Positions 22,008 to 32,252 of a stretch of DNA of 64,000 bases are shown piece after piece. Where the stretch lies: positions 33,537,877 to 33,601,876 of the forward strand of contig CM054061.1 of assembly GCA_028641055.1 (NCBI GenBank). The letters are read 5' to 3'. The translations under genes were made by a program, and so were the position numbers. The DNA is from Alopecurus myosuroides. Lineage: Eukaryota; Streptophyta; Magnoliopsida; Poales; Poaceae. How positions within the stretch are numbered: the first letter of the stretch is position 1; each line of letters begins with the position of its first letter. Below the pieces are notes generated by a model, which was given only the letters and a program-made list of their open reading frames with translations, was not told where the DNA came from and searched no databases.

Positions 22008-24446
22008 TCTATTATATACTAAAAGCAATATACGGATGTCTAATAGAGACACCACGTTGCGCCACATCATTCGGATTATTTTTTACCGTTCGATTTGAAA
22101 TTGGTGGCTAGAATTTAATGAAAGAATAGTTACGTAACCCGGAAAGTCAACAATTTGACACGTCACACTATATAACGATGTGCTACCGTCACCACTAGCA
22201 CGTATCCCAAATTTCCTCAGTTGTACGTACTAATATGTGTCGTGCCGTACATGGACACGTGAATGACCACGTTCAGGTGAACGACCAGGCAGCAACCCCG
22301 AGAGAAAAAAAACCACGTTCACGTGAACAACCAGGAAACGGAACATATCATCGGTGCGCTCGCGACAAAAATAATTATTAGTCACGTAACGGTTCCACAC
22401 AATTTATATTTAGAAGGTCTGGTAGTTACGCATATTTCTTTTGCCTCCAGGAGAAAACAAGGATTATGCGCTTTAGTAATGAATCGTGGCAGTAGTAAAA
22501 AAACCCGGCCAATACAACAGTCAATTTGGACGTGATTTAAACGGAGGAAACAACCAAGAAGTCACGTAGGTTACGTCAGTTGATTTTAGGCTGAAGAGAT
22601 CTGCTGCTGTAGTTTCTATGCGAAATACAGGTTAGTAAATATAAGTTCTTGCGCGTGTGTGTGTTGGACATGGATATGGAAAGTATTTTCCAATTAGAAT
22701 TTATGACCGATGGAGGAGCGCATGCCTTAATTGGTTTTATTTTAGTATGTGTTACACTTGGACCTTTTCCAAATAATTACACATACACATAGCAAGAGAA
22801 GCACATGCTAGAGTACAAACTCAAATTGGGATATGCACGAAACATGATTGATTATTAGAATAAATTTAGGATGGATTATACTACTTTCTACTACAGGTAG
22901 TGAATCATACAAGAATTTAAAAAGTTCTATATTGTTTCTAAAATTCATCTTCAAGTGTGCATGTTACGTTTATTTTGTTAACAATAATCTAGCATTATTT
23001 ATCCATTAAAAATTGATAGATAAAAAGCTAAAACGAAATATTCCCAATAAAATTAATTCTCCATCATGATACTCCAAAATCAAAGATAACACGAAGTCAA
23101 ACAAAAAGGATGTCGATTCAAATTTAAAGCTCCAACAAGGTCCTTCAAATCTCCAATGGTTATGCAACAGAGACGAATGCGGACAAAATCAAATCTACAA
23201 TGATTAGACTAACCATGTGAATTTTCGAAGCCGATAGAGACACACCGCAAAAGAAGGACCCCCTAAGCTCATTGAGCGCAGAAGGACCGACACAATATAT
23301 ATTACAACAGACATATGTATGGATCATAGTGAGATTACTTAATATGTGAATTCAGCTCTATAGTGACGCTTTCATAACTTTTTTCAATTATCAAGAAAAA
23401 ATGTTGTATTTATGAGTCAATGAATGTAATATATATGAACTTCTATTAAATTTGCATACCCCTTTACTAGCTTTGCATGAGGTGACCGTTAGATATTTGT
23501 AATGGGACAATGACAAGTTAGTCTATGATGCAAGATATTAGTGAAATTTCAAATTAAGCTATATCTCAATATTTCATTGTTGGCACAAAGAGGAAGTGAT
23601 ATAGATGTTTGTCGAATGTGGTTTAGAACATACGAGTATAAAGTGAACTGAATATATCTAATATGGAAAAGGTTATTTAGACAAATTCCTCATAAAAATT
23701 GGTTCCATTTTTATTATCAATCAATCATACATGAAAAATTAAAGGGGTATCAGTTTGATCCATGCATGTACGCTGCTTTAGAAATAAAATTCTAAATTCA
23801 TTGACATCAACTAAAGATTGAAAGTTATCTAAACTTCCATAAAATTTACATTATATAATTATTGCAAACTCTGATATATTTTATAGAGCGGAGTAACATT
23901 ATTAGTACTAAAAAATATTTTACATTATGGCTTATAAAATAGAAGTATTCTTACTATTTTTTAAGTAAGTAATATACGATCAAAAGGTTTCCCATGAAAG
24001 TGCGAGCACAACATGGAACTCTCTTAGATATGCCACGTTTATTCGTAATCACAAAAATTATTTTGATAGTTAGATCCAAAATTTATGGTTAGGATATAAT
24101 GACATAATTAATGACAACCACATAATCGAATTTTTGAAGGATAAAGAGAGGTTATAGATAATTTAGGTTGAAGATTGTGGAACAAAAGTAAGGAAGTAAA
24201 ACTAAATAAAAATCTACTACTCTATATTTAAAATCGTGACACAAAAATTCGGAAATATTGTAATTACTATTAGATAACATGTGAAATTTATTCTAACGAT
24301 TTTTTAAATAGCTATATTATGACCTAAATAAAATCCGCGGATATGATTTATATTTGTTTAGTTTGTATGGAACCACAAATTTACTTCATGAACATATTAG
24401 ATATATAAAGACGATGCCCTCGCATTTGCGAGGGCCACCTTGCTAG
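22008..24446 (+). mobile_element. Helitron, non-autonomous
   Basis: The 5' end is TCTATTATATACTAAAAGC, a typical grass Helitron start. The 3' end is a perfect 9-bp stem (GCCCTCGCA/TGCGAGGGC, loop TT, 24416-24435), then 11 bases, ending CTAG at 24446. The flanks are A (22007) and T (24447), as expected for insertion between A and T. The 2.4 kb interior is AT-rich with no helicase and no captured exon that I can recognise. Confidence 0.85.
24416..24435 (+). other. Helitron 3'-terminal hairpin
   Basis: GCCCTCGCA-TT-TGCGAGGGC is a perfect palindromic stem 11 bases before the CTAG terminus, the standard Helitron termination structure. Confidence 0.9.
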
Positions 24447-24682
24447 TTTTAGGAACAACAAATCGATATCAGCCAAAAGTTTCAGCTTGACACAGAACAA
24501 AAACCAAGGTTCAGTACATCCACTATGCAGGAGATATAATAATAGATATATAGCACAAGATGTTTTCCGCAGTTCCCAGCCATGGAGACGTGAAGCTAGA
24601 TCTACCATTAGTAGATCTCACAATTATATTGTGCATCAAGCCGTCATCACAGATAATTATACTCAAATATGCTAGAGAATAT
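24447..24682. other. 3' flank of the cysteine-rich peptide gene
   Basis: AT-rich, and the likely 3' UTR and terminator of the minus-strand gene that ends at 24683. The upstream Helitron ends at 24446. Confidence 0.5.
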
Positions 24683-25186
24683 TTAGATATTCAGTTTCTT
24701 CGGCGAATGACCTGGGCACTCGGGGTTGCAGGGTTCACAGTTCGCCTGGCACTCCTTCGTAGGCCAACAAGGAACGCCCAGCATCGAAAGGCAACATATG
24801 CAATGTTCATCCCAGTCTTCACCTTTCGTTTTGCAATTTCTAGGAACACACATTACCAGCTTAACCTTGCTATCGTCGGATGCAGAGTCCATGGTAGTAG
24901 CATTATTACTTGTGTTTGCGCGACCATCTCGATAGCTTTTCATGGCATCGAGGCGACCTATTGAATGAAACATTATGTGTGTGTCTCAGTTGACAACAGG
25001 TATGTGTGACCAGCGGGAAGAGTTTATGCAAGACCACAAAACTATTGGACAATTCGCAAAAAGAAAACAACTATTTTTAACTACTCTACTAGAGTAGTAT
25101 ACCGGATAATAGTTACACTGTCCAGCCACGATCAGACAGCCGATGAACAAGGCAGTGATCGTGCAAGCCTGCAAGCCCGTCTTCAT
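24683..25186 (-). CDS. Secreted cysteine-rich peptide, two exons
   Basis: The predicted CDS is complement(24683-24957, 25117-25186), 114 residues. Exon 1 starts at ATG 25186 and encodes a classic signal peptide (basic MKTGLQ, hydrophobic ITALFIGCLIVAG) that would send the product to the secretory pathway. The donor GTAACT and acceptor CAATAG give matching phase 1, so the junction codon becomes Cys-24. The mature part has a Ser/Asp/Asn-rich stretch and then a domain with ten cysteines at 60, 65, 76, 78, 79, 87, 93, 97, 100 and 104, including HCICC, KECQANC and CNPEC. The spacing resembles grass defensin-like, MEG or embryo-surrounding-factor peptides, but the exact family is uncertain. A TATA-like site lies upstream. 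It is flanked by two Helitrons, and no copy exists in the duplicated units. The frame is intact and both splice sites are canonical, so I consider it a real gene; its function is not known. Confidence 0.7.
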
Positions 25187-25365
25187 ATTTTGATATAGGA
25201 TCGAAATAATGAATCAGAACCGTAGTTTGGCGAGGTAGAGATGGAAAAGTGCGGCTAGCAATATGAACAGGACCCTCTCTCGCCTCAATAATTTATAGGC
25301 GGATGGCAGACCCATATATAGCTTATAGATGAATCCAATTCCATATATCTACATCTACATCTACA
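25187..25365 (-). promoter_or_regulatory. Compact promoter of the cysteine-rich peptide gene
   Basis: On the minus strand a TATATATGG element lies at about 25312-25320, roughly 130 bp upstream of the start codon at 25186. (ATCTAC)n repeats follow at about 25349-25372. A Helitron begins at 25366, so only about 180 bp of ancestral upstream sequence remains next to the gene. Confidence 0.45.
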
Positions 25366-25901
25366 TCTACACTAATATAAAAAGACCCAGAGGGTCAGAT
25401 CCAACTAATCTTGGCCCTTAAACCAACCAATCTAACGTCTCATATCTATTCCGTCTTTGATGGCTCATCGCAGCACGGCAGACAACACCCTGCGCGGTAA
25501 TTGTGGGTTTTCCCCTAACTAACCCAGATTAGCGACCGTAAGAAAAAACAGATTAGCGACAAACTGTTCACCCGTCGCTCTCCACCACCACTCTCCCCAC
25601 GCAGCAGTCCTCCCACCGTTCCTGCCCTCCCGCGGGAGTCCTCCTGCCGGTGCCGCCCTGGATATTCAGACCTAGCTAGCCTCCCAATGCCAACGATCCG
25701 CTTGAGTACGCCCGAGTTCTCCAATGGCCTGCACGGGAGGCACGCGCCTCCCTCCACGCCGGCCGCCATCCATGTGAAGCAAGGCAGACCTGAGCGGCGG
25801 AACGCCGACACCCGCGCCTTCCTGTATGTGACCTCCGGGAGCAGGGCACGAACGCACGCAAACTTCACAATTTCCCTGCAATTAGACCACGGAGAGGCAC
25901 A

Positions 25902-25913
25902 CTTTCTTCAGGT
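25902..25913 (+). repeat. LINE target-site duplication, left
   Basis: CTTTCTTCAGGT is repeated at 30634-30645. Unit 2 has a single copy at the matching place (ACTTTCTTCAGGTTTCC near 47610). Confidence 0.9.
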
Positions 25914-26019
25914 CAAAGTGTTAGATTTTGGGAGGATCCGTGGCTGGATGGGCTATCTTTAGCTACCCAGTACCCTTCCCTTTATTCTATTGTGCCACTA
26001 CTAGGGAAAAGCTTACCCG

Positions 26020-26230
26020 TGACGCACCATTTTTCTTATCCGTGACGCACCAGGGCTCGTCACGGCTATCACGCCGCGCCTATGGGTTTAGCCGTGACGC
26101 ATCTAGCAGGTGCGCCGCGCCTATTTATACCCGTGACGCACGGGCACGGTGCGCCGCGGCTATTGCGCGGCGCGTCACGCCTAACTCCGAAGGTGCGCCA
26201 CGGCTAGTAATTTAGGTGCGTCACGGCTAT
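26020..26230. repeat. CACTA left subterminal repeat array
   Basis: About seven copies of the motif CCGTGACGCACC or its complement, with small changes, lie in roughly 210 bp. In CACTA elements such arrays bind the transposase. Confidence 0.85.
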
Positions 26231-26485
26231 TCTATGCTGTATTTTTTTAAAAAGGCAGTACCGTATTTATACAGGTATATACAGCTCAAATACAGAAGAA
26301 TGTCAGTACACAAAATACAGAAGAATATCAATAGCTCAAACACAGGTATGCAATTGATAGAATAAATTTTCATAGCAGAAATATTACATAGTCTAGAAAA
26401 CAAACATATATACTACTAATAAATCCAGGAGTTAGTCTCGAAAACAACCATATTACATATTTTTGATCATCACCACATAATCTAT

Positions 26486-27531
26486 CTAGCGGGCGCGGAT
26501 GTAGTCGATGACCATCATCATGTCCAAGTTGGCGATGTCACTATCCCTCATGGTGATCAGAATAGCTCGGCCAACCTCCATACCACCTCTTGCGGAATGG
26601 AACTGCCTCCATGCTTGAGAGTTGAGGATGACCCGACCATCAGCGTTATCCCTGGTGATCGGAACTACGGTGACAGGTCCTGATTCTCCACGGCGTACTC
26701 CAATGGTACCCATATGCTCCATGCCAGCACTGTCCGCTACCGCCAAAGGTATTTTCTACAACACACAATTCCAAGAAAGAATAAAAGCACAATGTCAAAT
26801 ACCGGATAAGAAAGTGTTAAGAACATAAGCAACTATACGAATAAGAAAGTGTTAAGAAACATACCATGACATGTCCATTGGAGATGTTAGTGTTGGTGAT
26901 GCGATGCACGAAAGGGGACCCGATGTAGCTATCTATCTGGGAAAGTTTCTGAAGGACACGGTCCTTCTCAAACTCGCTAAGATTCGCTCTTTGAGCAACC
27001 ACCACATGTTTCCATGGGTCCTCCTCGTCCATATCATCCTCAGTGTCCATATCCTCGGTGTTCTCAGTTTCCTCCTCACTCCCGCCATCCTCGCTCGCAA
27101 TCCCGCCCATATACACAATTTTGATGCGAGGTTGCGGTCCTTCCATAGAGAAGTGAATGTAATCACCTCCGCTTAAATTGTACGTGGCGATGATAGCCTG
27201 CAATGCTTGCCCGCAGAAGTAGGTCTTCGTTCTTTCTTTTTTCACTCGAAGAATGTAGGTGGTCCCGTGAACATTGAAATCCACGTTACTGCCAACTAAC
27301 TCGTTGAATTCTTCGCGAATATTGCATGGTAGAATCTAAAAAAGAAATATAAAGAATATTTTGTTAATAAACACAAGTCTCAAGCTAGATAGTAAAACGA
27401 AAGAACAAGTTAACATAAAAAGAATTGTTAATTACCAACGAATCAACGTCACCGTCGTGGAGTTGAAGCATAAAAGAAGCCCCAGTGAATCGTCCTTCGG
27501 CACATCGGGACCGACATACTTCGCAAGCCAT
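26486..27531 (-). CDS. Double B3-domain protein gene inside CACTA
   Basis: The predicted CDS is complement(26486-26755, 26865-27335, 27436-27531), 278 residues. All three exons join in phase 0 with GT donors (GTAATT, GTATGT) and AG acceptors (TTTTAG, TTGTAG). Residues ~20-105 form a B3-like domain (ILPCNIREEFNELVG, TYFCGQALQAII, GGDYIHFSMEG). An acidic linker follows at ~110-140 (EDMDTEDDMDEEDP). Residues ~190-278 form a second B3-like domain (DGRVILNSQAWRQFHSARGG, VGRAILIT, DMMMVIDYI). B3 domains bind DNA, and plant B3 proteins are mostly nuclear transcription regulators; the target here is unknown. No stop or frameshift is seen. It is probably a gene captured by or long resident in this CACTA family rather than a transposition gene. 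B3 assignment is by fold-like pattern and would need a profile search. Confidence 0.7.
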
Positions 27532-28220
27532 GTTCTATTAAATTAAGAAATGACACATAGAGGTTAGAGGAGCATAGCTATCACAAAACAAAGACAAATG
27601 GCAGAACCTACCTATCACAAAAAAAATGCAGAAAGGCTATTAATGAAATGGTTAAACTAGGATCTAGATTCCCTCTTTGTTTGCTAGATAATTTCGTAGC
27701 TTCTGCTTTGTTTCTGATCTGAATGAATGTGGAAGAGGTCCCTGCTTTGTTTCTGATCTGAATGAATGAATGACCACATCCGAGTGTAAATGTTTCAGAT
27801 GCAAAAACAAGGCAAACTGATGTTATATTTTGCTACATATTAGATGTTACTATGCAAAGATGACATGTTTAAGATGCCAGATGTTATTTTCCAGTACATT
27901 TGGTACTTGGGCATGTTTAAGATGTTCCAGAAATAGCTCCATATGGCATATTCCGCTCACATTCCAGCACATAATTTGTCCTGAAAGCACTGACATAAAA
28001 TGCACCAGACAAGTACTTGGGAATATTTTGCTGAAGTCACTGACACAAATGTTACATTACTCAAGTTCACACAATTGCTCAAATATTACATTACTCAAGT
28101 TCACACAAACCCTCTAATCAGCAAGGCTAAAAAAGCATACAACATTACGAGAGAAATGAATACTATCACTGGCCATGTGCTCTACAACTTCAGTTCTTGG
28201 CAATTTGCCACCCATATCTA

Positions 28221-28427
28221 CTATTCCCACATGAGCACACAATGCTTGCCACTTGTGCTGTTATACATTGCATCAACAGAAAACTTGCATCGGTCAAAAA
28301 ATTTCCTCTCCAAATTTTCATAACCTTTTTTGCTCAAACAGCCCCCATCCCTGTTGTTGTTGTTCACTTCTTCCATACAAATGTCGCAAAATACTCTAAC
28401 ACGGTATGCATCCCAAGTGGCAACCAT
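28221..28427 (-). pseudogene. Myb/SANT-like domain fragment
   Basis: The minus frame contains DICMEEVNNNNRDGG followed by LSKKGYENLERKFFDRC. This resembles the start of the Myb/SANT-like domain of plant L10-interacting-type proteins and of Harbinger ORF1-like proteins. The rest of the domain is scrambled. It lies upstream of the B3 gene in the same CACTA. Recognition is tentative. Confidence 0.4.
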
Positions 28428-29379
28428 TGTTTCTAGCAGTACAAAATACAGTGTATATTACTAGCAAGCAAATATGTCTAACAGTAGAAATGGGGAGGAT
28501 GTCTACCAGGAAGCAAATTCAGGTGATAAAGTACTCTACCAGTACAATTTGGTAACAAGCACTACATGTGAGGGCATCTATGCAGTGAAAAGTTTCTAAA
28601 ATTCATCTACCAGGAAGCAAATTCACATTGGGAGCTAGCATTCGTATGCACTGTCAACACAATATGCACTAGATGTGAGTGCATCTATGCATCCTATGCA
28701 CTGTCAAAAATTATTGAGAGGCAGGGAGCTAGATGGGAGCTAGCATTCGTATGCAGTGTCAAAAATTCGTCCTATGCACTAGATGGGAGCTAGCATTCGT
28801 ATGCACTGTCAAAAATTGAGAGGCAGGGACTTGCACCGTGCCTTACGGCCGAGGGGAGGGAGGAGCGCAGCAGCGACTCGGTGGCGGGGAGGAGATGGCC
28901 GGGACGAGCTTGGCGGCGGCGTTCACGAGCTTGGCGGCGGCGGGGACCGAGCTTGGAGGCGGCGGGGAGGAGGTTGTCGGGGAGGGGACCAGCTTGGCGG
29001 CGGGGAGGAGGCTGTCGGCGGCGGGGAACCAAGCTTGGGGAAGTAGGGGAAGAAGATGGCCGGCGTCGAGGACGAACCAGACGGCAGCAGCGTGACTGCC
29101 CCCTCCTCCTCCTTGTCGTGGAAGAACCGGATCGACGGCTCCGGCCTCCTCCTCAGATCGAGATGCGCGGCGGTGGGCGGTGGGCGGCTAGGACGATGGG
29201 AGGTGGGCGATGGGAGGAGGCGGTGGGCGCTGGAGAGAGAGGGAGATCGAGCGATGGGAGGTGGCGGCGGCGACGGGCGACGAGAGGAAGGAGAAGAGAG
29301 GCGCGCGCGTGGTGGAGAGAAAAGGAGAAGAGAGGGGGAACGCGGCCTAGCTATACACCCGTACTCCCCATAGCCGTGG

Positions 29380-29650
29380 CGCACCACGCCACGGTGCGTC
29401 ACGCTTATCTAACCCGTGGCGCACCATACTCGCGTGCGCCGCCCCTATACAAAATAGCCGTGACGCACCAAGGACGCGCTGCGTCGCCGGTATGCCTCCG
29501 AGGCTCGCCGCCCCGGCCCCACACATAGGCGCGACGCGCCTTCCGTTTGGTGCGCCGCGGCTAAGGCTATAGGCGCGACGCACCAAACAGTGGTGCGCCA
29601 CGACTATTAGGCGTGACGCGCCATATTGCTGGTGCGTCACGGCTATCATC
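29380..29650. repeat. CACTA right subterminal repeat array
   Basis: About eight degenerate copies of GTGACGCACC/GGTGCGTCAC, mirroring the left array. Confidence 0.8.
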
Positions 29651-30633
29651 ACTCCTATAGCTGTTTTCCTAGTAGTGTGCGCTCCAAAAACGTGTTGGTT
29701 GCGGATGTCCTTGGTCATGAGCGTTTAAATATTGAGTTTAGACGCTCCCTGTATGGAGATAGATGGGAAGCCTTGTTGAACTTGGTACAGAGGTTAATGT
29801 TGATCTATTTATCAACGGATCATGATACTTTTTCTTGGAAGTTGACAGGATCCGGGAAGTTCATAGTTAAATCCTATTATGAGGAACTTATGAATGGGAA
29901 TACGAGATTCTTATATAAGTATTTGTGGAAACTCAAGGTTCCACTTAAGATTAAAATCTTCATGTGGTTTCTTTCTAGGAAAGAGCTACTGACCAAGGAT
30001 AACCTAACAAAAAGGAAATGGACAAGGAGTAAAAAATGTGTGTTCTGTGATTCGGATGAAACGGTGAATCATTTGTTTGTTCATTGCGAGTTTGCTAAGA
30101 AAATTTGGAGATTAGTTCACTTTACTTTTAGTATCTCACCACCAAATAATGTTATGAATATGTTTGGCCAGTGGTTAAATGGAGTAGATAAGTCTACTAA
30201 AGCTAGTATACGCATTGGTGTATGTGCTTTTCTTTGGGCGATTTGGAATTGCCGTAATGATGTTATTTTTAACAATTTCATGGCTGATCATTTTATGCAG
30301 GTGGTTCACAGGGCTACACACTGGATCCATCTTTGGTCCTACCTTCTACCAGACGACCAGCGTGGACGTTTGGATGCAGGGTGCTCACGGCTGATGGCGG
30401 TCGTTCGGGCTATATTCAGCAAGGGTGGATGGCAACACACTAGACGCCTTCAATAGTTTGTAGTCTGATGCTGCATTTCTTTTGGTGGCTGTTGGTTGTT
30501 GCATCTCTGTTTCTTCGCTGAGCGATTATCTTTGTAAAACTTATCTGGGATATGACTACTTTCATTTAATAAAAGGTTGTGTGCATCATTCTGATGCAGA
30601 GGCCGGATTTACCATTTCAAAAAAAAAAAAAAC

Positions 30634-30645
30634 CTTTCTTCAGGT
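30634..30645 (+). repeat. LINE target-site duplication, right
   Basis: CTTTCTTCAGGT, identical to 25902-25913, directly after the poly-A tail. Confidence 0.9.
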
Positions 30646-32252
30646 TTCCATCTTAAATTTCAACCGAGACCTGTCATCAATCAGACTTGTCCTCAATATT
30701 TATTTCCGTCTGTAGTTAGTTGTTTTTCCGCCCACAACTTTGTCTGCCCACATGTATGATATTCCGTCTACTCTTATATTTAGATTTTGTCGACTGCACA
30801 TTGCGTACCAGAAGTAATCAATATTCTGAACTTGCTGGTTTTTTTTCGGTGCGAAGAAAGAATGAAGCACTGATTGTTTTCTTAGAAGACACCAATAGTA
30901 TCAGTATTGGCAACCGCCACAGCACTTGCGAAAATTAAGTACCCAGATTATCCAGCTTGTGATGTATTCCGAAAAGAAAGTTGGCGACTTGCAAAAAATT
31001 AGTGCGCAGATTATGAAGAATATAATTATTTCGCAAAATCCAGTCCATGATTAAATGACCATAGAAAGATAAGGAAATGTTCCTGGGTTTAAAAGTGAAA
31101 GCTTGATGCATATGGAAAAGATTAATCAGGAAAAACTCCAACTCTTTATCGTCAATCAAGATTAAAAAAAAATACTGTAGTTATTAGTAAGGCATTGTAC
31201 AATATTTTGGTTTTCGTCGGTATGGAAATTTACGTTTGTACCATACTGTATAAGGGTCTCTCTCAAGCGTGAGCATCTGTAGTCAAGGTTCAAACCATAA
31301 TTCATTTGTATAGGCTACACTTGAAATGATATTTAGATTTACAAACAATTCTCCAATCATTCGAGAAAAGTGCATACAAAATTTTGACAAAATATAAAAA
31401 CTAAACCATATCAGCATACAAGTGGAATTTTAAAGCAATAAAATAATTTTGAAGTCGTTTGCAGTAGTAAATGTTCAATGGTAAGTTTGAGTTGTGGATG
31501 ATTACAATGGGCCACTCGGCACTTCATACAACTTATCTGTATAATCATGCTATATATATGAACATTAAATAGCCAAGATATATTTAAAATTTTGAGGTCA
31601 AGTTATTTCAGATGCTCTAGGGAAAAACAGTGTTATGTTAAAATGTTGTTCTTTTCATGGTAGAGAGGTGAGGTTTATTTCCAGTTATAATTCATTATTT
31701 CTGCCAAGTGCTAAATCATATGGTCCACATTCATGATACCTGCTTCTTCTCCAGGTCTTTTATCGTCAAGATGTCACTGTATCCTGTTTTTTTAAGCACA
31801 AACTGCTAAGCATATCAACGCCTCCTCTTCCTTTTCAGGTCTCTTATCTTCAAATGTGCTCACGGCCTCTCTAATGTGGCCGACGCACCTCGCCGGGTCA
31901 AAGGCCACCTCGATCTGTGAATCCCCATTGCTCTAGCCTAAGGTAGTTGGGCCACGCTAACCACAGTCTTTTACCATCATCTCTAATATCCACACTTCTG
32001 CTGAATAGCTACACCTAATAGAATAATATCACGTGCATTGCACTTGCACAATTACTAGTACATGTCCCAACACGCGAGACATAATTGTGATTATAATTCG
32101 CAGATCTCACAGTCGGCAATAAAGGATATTTTCCCGATTATTTCAAGGAATGTCCATAAATTATGGGTGCGTAATTTAGCATTTGTTCCTGACTATATGT
32201 CGATCTTTCCTTCCGCTGTTTCCGAAAATTAATTTGGGAGTAAATTTTCTTA
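30646..32252. other. Helitron 3' half and its flank, unit 1
   Basis: 30646-32058 is non-coding AT-rich Helitron sequence with a near-identical copy at 47617-49030. 32059-32252 is the flank, matched by 49531-49722. The short frames here show no recognisable domain. Confidence 0.6.

Larger units (their letters stand above)
25996..29677 (-). mobile_element. CACTA transposon carrying a B3-domain gene
   Basis: The ends are CACTACTAGGGAAAA (left) and CACTACTAGGAAAAC (right, reverse complement), flanked by the 3-bp duplication TGC (25993-25995 and 29678-29680). Subterminal arrays of GTGACGCACC in both orientations fill 26020-26230 and 29380-29650. There is no transposase, so it depends on another element. 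It carries a complete-looking B3 gene and a SANT/Myb-like fragment. 27600-28780 and 28800-29350 (very GC-rich) have no other recognisable gene. It sits inside the LINE, so it is the last insertion at this locus. Confidence 0.92.
25914..30633 (+). mobile_element. 5'-truncated LINE with zf-RVT end, carrying a CACTA
   Basis: It is flanked by the 12-bp duplication CTTTCTTCAGGT and ends in a poly-A run (30619-30632). Only the last ~1 kb of ORF2 and the 3' UTR were inserted. The coding part (25914-25995 and 29681-30456) reads through without a stop if the CACTA and one TSD copy are disregarded. It contains FWEDPWLDGLSLATQYPSL, TFSWKLTGSGKF, KVPLKIKIFMWF, the zf-RVT finger CVFCDSDETVNHLFVHCEF and the family C-terminus RATHWIHLWSYLLPDDQR. 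In the family this region follows the RT domain. It inserted after the segmental duplication, since unit 2 lacks it. Confidence 0.9.
25366..32058 (+). mobile_element. Helitron in unit 1, interrupted by LINE+CACTA
   Basis: The 5' end is TCTACACTAATATAA after an A at 25365. The 3' end is a hairpin (CACGTGC-ATT-GCACTTG, one mismatch) followed by CAATTACTAG at 32058 and a T. Without the LINE and CACTA inside it (25914-30633) the element is about 2 kb. The duplication breakpoint at 25825 falls inside it, so unit 2 has only its 3' part. It carries no helicase. A GC-rich segment at 25560-25900 may be a captured exon, but it is not recognisable. Confidence 0.7.

Noticed and set aside
28881..29528. 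215-codon plus-strand ORF in the CACTA
   Set aside because: Almost only Arg, Gly, Ala and Trp from a GGCGG-type repeat; runs into the subterminal array.
30720..31159. Small ORFs conserved in both units (30720-30938, 31159-30935)
   Set aside because: Conservation is explained by the recent segmental duplication; no domain, and they lie in Helitron non-coding sequence.
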